A program made the translations under genes and the position numbers. 64,000 nt of DNA from Rhizobium phaseoli (GTDB lineage: Bacteria > Pseudomonadota > Alphaproteobacteria > Rhizobiales > Rhizobiaceae), in the NCBI RefSeq assembly GCF_003985125.1, contig NZ_ML133574.1, positions 124,001 to 188,000 of the forward strand, written 5' to 3'. Positions 18,044 to 25,605 of the stretch are shown here, piece after piece. How positions within the stretch are numbered: the first letter of the stretch is position 1; each line of letters opens with the position of its first letter. Under the pieces are notes generated by a model. It saw only the letters and a list, made by a program, of their open reading frames with translations. It did not search any database and was not told the origin of the DNA.

Positions 18044-19702
18044 ATGACCTCCGCCAACCGGACTGACGACAAACTCGCAGAACTCAACCAGCCGAGCCTG
18101 TGGTCCGGCATTAATGCCTATCGATCCGACCCGCTGATCGTCGATCTGACGGCGGCCCTGCCGCGCGGCATCCGCGAGGATCTGGAAAACATGGGCCGCT
18201 ACGTCACCTCGCCGGAGGCGCAGGAACTGGCGCGCATGGCCAACCAGGGTACGCCGCAACTGCGCACCCACGGCCTGCGCGGCGAGCGCCTCGACGTCGT
18301 CGAATTCCATCCGGCCTGGCACGCGCTGATGCGCCGCTCCATGTCGGTCGGCCTGCATTCGTCGGTCTGGGATCCACAGGCCGATACCGAGGCCAAGGAT
18401 GCGGGCCACAAGGTCCGCGCCGCGCGGTTTTACCTGACGGCGCAGCTGGAATCCGGCCATCTCTGCCCGCTGACCATGACCAGCGCCTCCGTCGCGGCTC
18501 TCTCTGCTTCGCCCGCGGTGCAGAAGGACTGGGCGCCGAAGATCCTCTCGCGCAAATATGATTCGTCCAACCGCCCCGCCATGCAGAAATCCGCTGTGAC
18601 CATCGGCATGGGCATGACGGAAAAGCAGGGCGGCACCGATGTCAGGGCCAATCGAAGCGCTGCCGAAAAGGTCAGCGAAGGCATCTATCGGCTCTCCGGC
18701 CACAAATGGTTCATGTCCGCGCCGATGAGCGATGCCTTCATCATGCTGGCGCAGACCAAGGAGGGCATGGGCTGCTTCCTCGTGCCGCGTCTTCTCGAAG
18801 ACGGTTCGGCCAACGGCCTGCAGTTCCAGCGGCTGAAGGATAAGGTCGGCAATCGCTCCAATGCCTCTTGCGAGGTGGAATTCTCAGACACGTTCGGATT
18901 CCTGCTCGGCGGCTCCGATGCCGGCATCCGCACCATCCTCGACATGGTGACGCTGACCCGTCTCGATTGCGCGCTGGCCTCGTCGGGCATCATGCGTGCC
19001 TCGCTCGCCGAGGCCGTGCACCACACGCGTGGCCGCAGCGTTTTCGGCAAGATGCTGGTCAACCAGCCGATCATGACGCGTGTGCTTGCAGATATGGCGC
19101 TCGACGTTGCCGCCGCCACCGCACTGTCCTTCCGCCTTGCCGATGCCTTCGACAAGGCGCGTGGCAATGCCGAGGAGGCGGCCTATGCCCGCGTCATGAC
19201 ACCGGTCGCCAAATACTGGTGCTGCAAGATCGCGCCCGCCTTGATCTATGAAGCGATGGAATGCATCGGCGGCAATGGCTACATCGAGGAACGTCCGATC
19301 GCCCGCCACTATCGTGAGGCTCCCGTCAACGCGATCTGGGAAGGCTCCGGCAACGTCATGGCGCTCGACGTGCTGCGTGTGCTCAACCGCGGCAAGGACC
19401 TGTTCGAGACGGTCTTTGCCGGCTTGGCACGCGATCTCGGCCCGGCCGGCAAGAAGACGATCGACGTGCTGCGCGCCGCAATCGCGCTCTGCGAACAGGA
19501 CGAGGGCGCGGCGCGCCTGCTCGTCGAGCAGCTGGCGCTTGCGGCCGGTGCTGCCGAACTTTATCGGCTGGGGGCAGGGCGCATTGCCGATGCCTTCATC
19601 GAGACACGGCTTGCCGGCGGCTGGCGCTCCACCTACGGCATGCTCGATTCCCGCTTCGACGCCAGCTACATCGTCGATCTTCTCTATCCGCCGGCGGCCT
19701 GA
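18044..19702 (+). CDS. AidB-like acyl-CoA dehydrogenase
   Basis: 552 residues, longer than ordinary acyl-CoA dehydrogenases (about 380) and in the range of AidB. Typical FAD-enzyme motifs are present: MTEKQGGTDVRAN, GHKWFMSAP, and the C-terminal CIGGNGYIEERPIARHYRE and WEGSGNVMALD. In E. coli AidB is part of the adaptive response to alkylation and binds DNA through its extra C-terminal domain. Whether this protein protects DNA or oxidises an acyl-CoA cannot be told from sequence. It is divergent from pyrB and stands alone. Confidence 0.88.
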   Translation: MTSANRTDDKLAELNQPSLWSGINAYRSDPLIVDLTAALPRGIREDLENMGRYVTSPEAQELARMANQGTPQLRTHGLRGERLDVVEFHPAWHALMRRSMSVGLHSSVWDPQADTEAKDAGHKVRAARFYLTAQLESGHLCPLTMTSASVAALSASPAVQKDWAPKILSRKYDSSNRPAMQKSAVTIGMGMTEKQGGTDVRANRSAAEKVSEGIYRLSGHKWFMSAPMSDAFIMLAQTKEGMGCFLVPRLLEDGSANGLQFQRLKDKVGNRSNASCEVEFSDTFGFLLGGSDAGIRTILDMVTLTRLDCALASSGIMRASLAEAVHHTRGRSVFGKMLVNQPIMTRVLADMALDVAAATALSFRLADAFDKARGNAEEAAYARVMTPVAKYWCCKIAPALIYEAMECIGGNGYIEERPIARHYREAPVNAIWEGSGNVMALDVLRVLNRGKDLFETVFAGLARDLGPAGKKTIDVLRAAIALCEQDEGAARLLVEQLALAAGAAELYRLGAGRIADAFIETRLAGGWRSTYGMLDSRFDASYIVDLLYPPAA

Positions 19703-19732
19703 CGGCAGGCGGGGGACTGCCTAATATCGTGT

Positions 19733-20122
19733 TCAGGCGATCCTGAGGCCGAGATACTCGGCCATCGGATCGAAATCCCGATCATCGTGTAAGAGCGAAT
19801 AGCCTTCCTGAATGCAGAATGTGCCGATGATCAGGTCGATGGTCTTGCGCACTGTGATGCCGCGTTCCCGTAACAGACGGTAGTTGCGAGCTGCCCTAAC
19901 AGCGAGTTTGTCGTCAAGCATCGGGCGGAGAGTGAATTGGCGCAAGCTCGCTTCGATGGTGGCTGCATGGCGTTCGTTGCGCGCGCCCTGAAGCACTTCC
20001 AAAAGGATAACGTCACCAACAAGAATCTCGAGCGGATCCTCGATATTCTGCAGACGTCGTCTGGCCTCACTTTCTATCCCGCGTAGATGCGCGATCCAGA
20101 CCGAACTGTCGACGACGATCAC
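19733..20122 (-). CDS. vapC: PIN-domain toxin VapC
   Basis: 129 residues. The PIN-domain acidic residues are in place: Asp5 (IVVDSSVWI), Glu42 (LLEVLQG), Asp96 (TIDLIIGTF) and the C-terminal cluster at Asp113-116 (LLHDDRDF). VapC toxins are Mg-dependent RNases that often cut tRNA. The start codon overlaps the vapB stop codon (ATGA), which is usual for toxin-antitoxin pairs. All key residues are present, so the toxin is likely functional. Confidence 0.9.
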   Translation of the reverse strand: MIVVDSSVWIAHLRGIESEARRRLQNIEDPLEILVGDVILLEVLQGARNERHAATIEASLRQFTLRPMLDDKLAVRAARNYRLLRERGITVRKTIDLIIGTFCIQEGYSLLHDDRDFDPMAEYLGLRIA

Positions 20123-20328
20123 TGATTATCGTCCGGACGACCGCGACGCATCTCGTCCAGATCCCCTTCCCAGCCGATTCCTGAGAGATTTGCTATCGCG
20201 TTTTTCCGGCGGTGCCTGTCGACAAGGTTTCGCAGGGCCTGTTCGATGGTGGCTTTTTTCGTCGTCAATCCGGTGGCGGTCATTGCTGCGTCGAGTAACG
20301 CATCATCGATATCTATATTCGTTCGCAT
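20119..20328 (-). CDS. vapB: VapB-type antitoxin
   Basis: 69 residues. The N-terminus (MRTNIDIDDALLDAAM) is the ribbon-helix-helix DNA-binding type found in VapB antitoxins, and the acidic C-terminus would wrap the toxin. The ATG at 20328 is placed well after GAGGTG. An in-frame GTG two codons upstream lies inside that ribosome binding site, so I reject it as the start. VapB and the VapBC complex normally repress their own promoter; a palindrome lies just upstream. Confidence 0.87.
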   Translation of the reverse strand: MRTNIDIDDALLDAAMTATGLTTKKATIEQALRNLVDRHRRKNAIANLSGIGWEGDLDEMRRGRPDDNQ

Positions 20329-20337
20329 TTTCACCTC

Positions 20338-20367
20338 ATGTGTATAAGTCTCTTAAAACATACACAT
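20338..20367. promoter_or_regulatory. Putative VapBC operator palindrome
   Basis: ATGTGTAT at 20338-20345 and ATACACAT at 20360-20367 form a perfect 8-bp inverted repeat. Their centres are 22 bp apart, about two helical turns. It sits 10 bp before the vapB start codon, where an autorepressing ribbon-helix-helix protein would bind. TTATAC on the minus strand in the near arm could be a -10 element. Confidence 0.55.
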
Positions 20368-20430
20368 CGCTGTCATGAGGTTCAAGATCGATGCTGACGC
20401 CATCTGTCATTTACGTCCGAAAATCAGCGT

Positions 20431-20946
20431 TCAGAAGAAGCCGCGACGCTGCCACCAGCCGGCCTTCTTCGGCTTGCCGTCATCGCTTTCGCCATTTTCG
20501 CTGCGGGTGGATTTCACCGTGGGCTCGGATGAGGTGATAGTGGATTCGCGGTTGGCGCGAACCGGCTTTGCCTCTTCCTGGGCGGGCGTTTGAAGGTCGG
20601 CGGAGGCTTCGGCCACCTCCGGCTCGACTTCGGCGGCGGGTGCTGCCTCCGCTTCGGCCACAGGGGCCTCGACCGGCGATGCGGCGGCTTTGCGGCGGCC
20701 GCGACCACGGGCGGGCTTCACGTCCTCGGTGACGACGGCAGCGCCTTCGACGGCGGCTGCGGCCTGGTCTTCGCCGGCCTGTTCGGCAACCGTCTCGACG
20801 ATTGCAGCTTCGGCAGGAGCGACGTCATTCGAGACATCGTCGCCTTCATCCTCATCGCTGCCGCTGTCTTCGCCGGCTTCGCCAGCCGTCAGTTCGGAGC
20901 CGTCCTCAGCGCGGTTGCGGCGACCGCCACGCTTGCCGCGACGACG
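20431..20946 (-). other. rne: Displaced C-terminal tail of RNase E in another reading frame
   Basis: Directly after the break in the rne frame, the next minus-strand frame stays open for 171 codons and reads as the natural continuation of RNase E: a basic stretch (RRRGKRGGRRNRAEDG), an acidic stretch, then PARGRGRRK and a final WWQRRGFF. Such a tail ends alphaproteobacterial RNase E as I recall it. A one-base insertion between positions 20946 and 20947 would join it to the main frame and give a 958-residue protein. It has no start signal of its own, so it is listed as a fragment. Confidence 0.75.
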
Positions 20947-23306
20947 GCGCGCTTGCGGCGCTGCGAGTCGTCGCCCTCGGCACGGGCCTCGGGCGCAGCG
21001 GCGGTGGTTTCATCGCCTTCGCCGCCTTCGTCGTCGCCTTCCTCATCCTCATCGCCGGCTTCGCCCGCAGCCGATACAGGCTGTTCGGCATTGCCGTTGC
21101 GGCCGCGGCGGCGCCTGCGGCGCTTGCGCTTGCGATTGCCGTCACCTTCGCCTTCCGAGCGTGCCGTGGCGGCGCGTTCGGCAGCAGCCGGCTTTTCCTC
21201 GAGTTCCTCGTCTTCGTCCTCGTCCGCCTCGATGATGATGTCGTCATCCTCATCTTCGGGAATGGCTGCGAAGTTGAAGAGCGTTTCGATCTTGACCGGA
21301 TTTTCCACGGCCTCGCCGCGATCAATGGCGAAATGCTGCGCGCCAACCGAGCTGTCCGCATCGATGACGATCGCCACGCCGAAGCGGCTCTCGTAATCGA
21401 CGATCGTCTGGCGCTTGTGATTGAGCAGGTAGAGGGCGATGTCGGGGGTAGTGCGCACGGTGATATTGTGCGTCGTGTTCTTGAGCAGATACTCTTCGAT
21501 GCCGCGCAGGACATGCAGCGCGACGGAGGACTGGGAACGGACGTGGCCGGTGCCGGCGCAATGCGAGCAGACCTGCGTGGTCGATTCGAGCACCGAAGCG
21601 CGGATACGCTGGCGCGACATTTCAAGCAGGCCGAAATGCGAGATCCGGCCGACCTGGATGCGGGCGCGGTCGTTCTTCAGGCATTCCTTCAGCTTCTTCT
21701 CGACGGCGCGGTTGTTGCGCTTTTCTTCCATGTCGATGAAGTCGATGACAATCAGGCCGGCGAGGTCGCGCAGGCGAAGCTGACGGGCGATTTCTTCCGC
21801 CGCTTCGAGGTTCGTCTGCAGCGCCGTGTCCTCGATCGAGTGTTCGCGCGTCGAGCGGCCGGAGTTGACGTCGATCGAAACCAGCGCTTCCGTCTGGTTC
21901 ATGATCAGATAGCCGCCGGAGCGCAGCGTCACCTGCGGCTGCAGCATGCGGTCGAGCTGGGCTTCGATGCCCGAACGCGAGAAGATCGGGTGGATGTCGC
22001 GATAGGGCTGGACCACCTTGGCATGGCTCGGCATCAGCATCTTCATGAAGTCTTTGGCTTCACGATAGCCGTCTTCGCCGGCAACGATGATCTCGCCGAT
22101 ATCCTTGTTATAGAGGTCGCGGATCGAACGCTTGATCAGCGAACCTTCCTCATAGACGAGGCAGGGCGCGGTGGAGGCGAGCGTCAGCGTGCGCACGTTC
22201 TCCCACAGGCGCATCAGATATTCGAAGTCGCGCTTGACCTCGACCTTGGTGCGGTTGGCGCCGGCGGTGCGCAGGATGACGCCCATGCCCTGCGGCACTT
22301 CGAGCATGCGCGCGATTTCCTTCAGGCGCTTGCGGTCGGCAGGGTTGGTGATCTTGCGGGAAATGCCGCCGCCGCGCGCCGTATTCGGCATCAGCACGGA
22401 ATAGCGGCCGGCGAGCGACAGATAGGTGGTCAGCGCCGCGCCCTTGTTGCCGCGCTCTTCCTTGGCGACCTGCACCAGCAGGATCTGCCGACGCTTGATG
22501 ACTTCCTGGATGCGGTACTGCTTGCGCGGCTTGCGCTGCACGCGGTCCGGCACTTCTTCCATCGCGTCTTCGGCGCCGACGGATTCGATGACTTCCTCTT
22601 CGCCGTGATCGTCATCGTCATCATCGTCATCGTGACGACGCTTGCTGGTGTCGATGTCCTCGGAGATCGAGTCGGTTTCCACCATCGCGGCCATTGCGCC
22701 GCCGGTCGAGCCGTCATCCTCGTTGTCGACGCTCGAAGCGCCTTCGGCTTCGACATCCGTGGGAACCGCGTCCTCGGTCGCGGTCGTTTCGACAGCCGCT
22801 TCGGTGACCTTCTTGCGGCTGCGGCGTGGCCGTGCCTTCTTGGCCGGCGCTTCCTCTGCGGTCGCGGGCGCGGCCTCTGCGGCGGGCGCAGGCTCGTCGG
22901 CTACGGCAACCGGTGCCGGTACTTCCGCAGGCACGATGCCGACATCCGGCTGGTCCTGGGTCGAAAGGTCGACCATCGGTGCGGTTTCGACATGCTCGAC
23001 GTCTTCGTCGCGGCGATGCTCTTCGGCCTCGGCCCGAAGCAGCGCCTGACGGTCGGCGAGCGGTATCTGGTAATAATCGGGGTGAATTTCGGCGAAGGCC
23101 AGGAAGCCGTGCCGGTTGCCGCCGTAATCGACGAAGGCGGCCTGCAGCGAGGGCTCGACCCTCGTTACCTTTGCGAGATAGATGTTGCCGCGGATCTGCT
23201 TCTTGTGCTGCGACTCGAAGTCAAATTCTTCTATGCGGTTTCCGCGAACGACAACGACGCGCGTCTCTTCCTCGTGAGACGCATCGATAAGCATTTTGTC
23301 TGCCAT
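20889..23306 (-). CDS. rne: Ribonuclease E, frame shifted near the C-terminus
   Basis: The open frame gives 805 residues. The S1 domain starts at about residue 36 (GNIYLAKVTRVEPSLQAAFVDYG) and is interrupted by a long Ala/Glu/Asp-rich insert with eight consecutive Asp. It resumes around KEERGNKGAALTTYLSLAGRY. The DNase-I-like catalytic domain (IDVNSGRSTRE, IVIDFIDME) and the zinc-link CSHCAGTG follow. RNase E initiates mRNA decay and processes rRNA. The last 18 residues (from Val788) are out of the expected frame: one base appears missing near 20946. The catalytic half is intact, so activity should persist even if the tail is truly lost. This is either a real truncation or a sequence error. 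Confidence 0.9.
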   Translation of the reverse strand: MADKMLIDASHEEETRVVVVRGNRIEEFDFESQHKKQIRGNIYLAKVTRVEPSLQAAFVDYGGNRHGFLAFAEIHPDYYQIPLADRQALLRAEAEEHRRDEDVEHVETAPMVDLSTQDQPDVGIVPAEVPAPVAVADEPAPAAEAAPATAEEAPAKKARPRRSRKKVTEAAVETTATEDAVPTDVEAEGASSVDNEDDGSTGGAMAAMVETDSISEDIDTSKRRHDDDDDDDDHGEEEVIESVGAEDAMEEVPDRVQRKPRKQYRIQEVIKRRQILLVQVAKEERGNKGAALTTYLSLAGRYSVLMPNTARGGGISRKITNPADRKRLKEIARMLEVPQGMGVILRTAGANRTKVEVKRDFEYLMRLWENVRTLTLASTAPCLVYEEGSLIKRSIRDLYNKDIGEIIVAGEDGYREAKDFMKMLMPSHAKVVQPYRDIHPIFSRSGIEAQLDRMLQPQVTLRSGGYLIMNQTEALVSIDVNSGRSTREHSIEDTALQTNLEAAEEIARQLRLRDLAGLIVIDFIDMEEKRNNRAVEKKLKECLKNDRARIQVGRISHFGLLEMSRQRIRASVLESTTQVCSHCAGTGHVRSQSSVALHVLRGIEEYLLKNTTHNITVRTTPDIALYLLNHKRQTIVDYESRFGVAIVIDADSSVGAQHFAIDRGEAVENPVKIETLFNFAAIPEDEDDDIIIEADEDEDEELEEKPAAAERAATARSEGEGDGNRKRKRRRRRRGRNGNAEQPVSAAGEAGDEDEEGDDEGGEGDETTAAAPEARAEGDDSQRRKRAVVAASVAVAATALRTAPN

Positions 23307-23916
23307 GTAAGCTGTGCTCCTCGGCGTGGCCGCGAGAGCGCATTCCCGACTGCTGTAGAAACAGAAAGAATGCGGTCCACCGTGGCCGCGCCGGATAATG
23401 AAAGTCGCGCCTGGCGCGAAGAGGAGAGCAGCAGCCAGACCGCAGCCGGAACCGTTTCGGTCCGGGGCCTGTACACTTCAGATAAAACCTGCTGCGAAAC
23501 CATCAACAACCAAGCGTGATCGACAAATACGAAGACCCTTTTCGGGTCCGATGAGGTTGCTCCCTGAGAGCGTGGTGGCTGATCCACCAATGAAGTTCCG
23601 GCCAGAAGCCGGAAAATCAGGATCCAGTTCTCGAGTTGAAGCGCATGAGACGGCGGACGATGACCGATGTGGCGCCAGGTCCAGATCTGGCTGGCAGCCC
23701 TTGCGGCGACTCTATCCCGTCAACACTTCTACCCTAAAATGCGTTGTATGTTTTCTCTGTCACAATAGCAAGGGAAAAGCCAAATGTGCCATAATATTGA
23801 TGGATTTCGGAACACATAGAAGCTGGGGACAAGCGATTGCGATTCGGCGGGCGGCAAAGGCGTTTCGCACTGGGGCGTCCGCTCCGGCCATGTGGGGCCA
23901 TCGCGCTATAGATAGG
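23307..23916. other. rne 5' leader and divergent rne/amiC promoter region
   Basis: 610 bp without a convincing gene. The part nearest rne is likely its 5' untranslated region. It contains an inverted repeat, GCATTC at 23340-23345 with GAATGC at 23368-23373, enclosing CTGT/ACAG arms, and two direct copies of GTGGCCGCG. In E. coli, rne autoregulates through its leader; a similar role here is only an inference. A frame open from 23398 into amiC has no ribosome binding site in this stretch. Confidence 0.5.
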
Positions 23917-25203
23917 ATGTGGCGGTTATTGTTTAAGAGGGCTCGGATCACGGCGCAGTCCGCAACGCGGCGATCGACATTCGTAAGGCGGGTCATGACA
24001 GCGATGCTTGTCGCCGGCTGTCTTCTGCCTGACGTCGCGGGTTCGGCCGAGACGAGGGATCCGCTGCTTGCCTATGGCGCGCGCATCATCGGCGATGATG
24101 CCAGAACACGCATTGTCATCGATTTCGACCGCGAACCGCGGTTCTCCGTTCACTATATCGCCAATCCTGAGCGCATCGTCGTCGACCTGCCGGCGACCGC
24201 CTTCGGCTTTCCGGGCAAGGATCTGGCCGCCCGCGGCCTCTTCAGGGACATCCGCTACGGCAAGATGGACGAGGAGAGCGCCCGCATCGTGCTGACCGCG
24301 ACAAGGCCGGCGAAGCTTTCCCTCGCCAAGGTACAGGCGGACGAGGTCGGCAAGGGGCATCGGCTGGTGCTTGAGGCCGAGATGATCGACAAGCAGGCCT
24401 TTGCCGAGCTGGTCAAGACGCAATCATGGGGCGACCGGGCCTGGAACGATCGGGACGCCGCGGCCCAGACGACGAGCGCCATTCCCGCACCTGCGAAAAC
24501 CGCCCCCGGGGATTTCGTCATCGCCGTGGACGCCGGCCATGGCGGCATTGATACCGGCGCGATCGGCGTCGATACCAAGACCGAGGAAAAGCAGGTGACG
24601 CTCGCCTTCGCCAAGGCTCTGGCCGACCGGCTGAACAAGGAGCCCGGCATCAAGGCGTTCCTGACGCGCAACGATGATGAGTTCCTGTCGCTCTCCCAGC
24701 GCGTGCTGATTGCCCGCCAGAACCATGCCGGCCTGTTTATTTCGATGCATGCCGACACGCTGAAGCAGAAGGATATCCGCGGCGCGACCGTCTATACGAT
24801 CTCGGACAAGGCCTCCGACAAGCTCGCCGCCGACCTTGCCGAACGCGAGAACCTGTCCGACCAGATCGCCGGCAAGGAAACGGTCGCCGAGCCTCCCGAG
24901 GTCGCCGACATCCTGCTCGACCTGACACGGCGCGAGACGCAGGCCTTCTCGATCTCGCTGGCCGAGAGCGTGCTGAATTCCTTCAAGGATCAGGTCGGGA
25001 CCATCAACAATCCGCACCGCCATGCCGGCTTCCGCGTGCTGCAGGCCCCCGACGTGCCGTCGATCCTGCTCGAGCTTGGATTTCTCTCGAACGCCGAGGA
25101 CGAGAAACTGCTGCTCGATGAGAGCTGGCGCGGCAGGATGGCCGATCTGCTGACCGACGCCGTCAAGCGGTATCGCAGCGGCGTCGTTGCAAATGGCGGT
25201 TGA
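23917..25203 (+). CDS. amiC: N-acetylmuramoyl-L-alanine amidase (AmiC-type)
   Basis: 428 residues from the ATG at 23917, chosen because GATAGG precedes it and the next residues form a signal sequence (basic start, then AMLVAGCLLP, cleavage near GSA-ET). An AMIN domain follows (about residues 45-140), then a linker, then the zinc-dependent Amidase_3 domain with VDAGHGGIDTGAIG and ISMHAD holding metal ligands and LELGFLSN holding the catalytic Glu. It cleaves septal peptidoglycan in the periplasm during cell separation. It lies upstream of mrcA on the same strand with a 402-bp gap. Confidence 0.92.
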   Translation: MWRLLFKRARITAQSATRRSTFVRRVMTAMLVAGCLLPDVAGSAETRDPLLAYGARIIGDDARTRIVIDFDREPRFSVHYIANPERIVVDLPATAFGFPGKDLAARGLFRDIRYGKMDEESARIVLTATRPAKLSLAKVQADEVGKGHRLVLEAEMIDKQAFAELVKTQSWGDRAWNDRDAAAQTTSAIPAPAKTAPGDFVIAVDAGHGGIDTGAIGVDTKTEEKQVTLAFAKALADRLNKEPGIKAFLTRNDDEFLSLSQRVLIARQNHAGLFISMHADTLKQKDIRGATVYTISDKASDKLAADLAERENLSDQIAGKETVAEPPEVADILLDLTRRETQAFSISLAESVLNSFKDQVGTINNPHRHAGFRVLQAPDVPSILLELGFLSNAEDEKLLLDESWRGRMADLLTDAVKRYRSGVVANGG

Positions 25204-25605
25204 TGCGTGCAGCCGTTCAAAGTGTTACAGTATCCCATGCGTCTCTGAGCGACGTGCGGCCCTGTCAGGGTGGGGGAAGGTCGATAGCCATAAAAACAAA
25301 GAGTTGAGCATGCCGCTTGAATCAATTTCGCAGGACGCGCTGCGGATTGGCGGCGGGCAGGGGCGTTGCTTGGATGTGACAGTCCCGATGAAACGGGGGC
25401 CGCAGCGGTGAATGCGGCGGGAAGGGCCCTATTTTGCTCACATTCACGCCGTTACTCCGGCTTATGTTTCACCGCCTGCCGCGCGGAATCGGCTTGTAGC
25501 GGTAGCGCTCATGGAGTAAGCCGCGCGCAACGTGCAAATTGCCTTGATCTGTGCAATCGTTGCGTCTGCGCCGATTGACGATCGAAGAGACCGGTAGCTG
25601 AAAAT
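25204..25605. other. 402-bp intergenic region before mrcA
   Basis: No gene is supported. The part at about 25216-25266 (TTCAAAGTGTTACAG, a GC-rich core, then CCTGT) resembles an intergenic palindromic element I remember from other rhizobial genomes, but I see no second copy in this window to confirm it. ACAG at 25227 and CTGT at 25262 could close a stem-loop. The remaining part should contain the mrcA promoter. Confidence 0.35.

Noticed and set aside
20802..23519. 905-codon frame on the + strand opposite rne
   Set aside because: It is the complement of the RNase E gene; its apparent Ala/Arg/Phe repeats come from the Glu/Ala-rich and Asp-rich tracts of RNase E.
23398..23916. Extended N-terminus of the amidase
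   Set aside because: The extra 173 codons have no ribosome binding site at their start, no domain, and would place the signal peptide in the middle of the protein.
25380..25480. Possible cobalamin-type riboswitch before mrcA
   Set aside because: GC-rich blocks are present, but I could not find the conserved B12-box or the core pairing, and the downstream gene does not fit.
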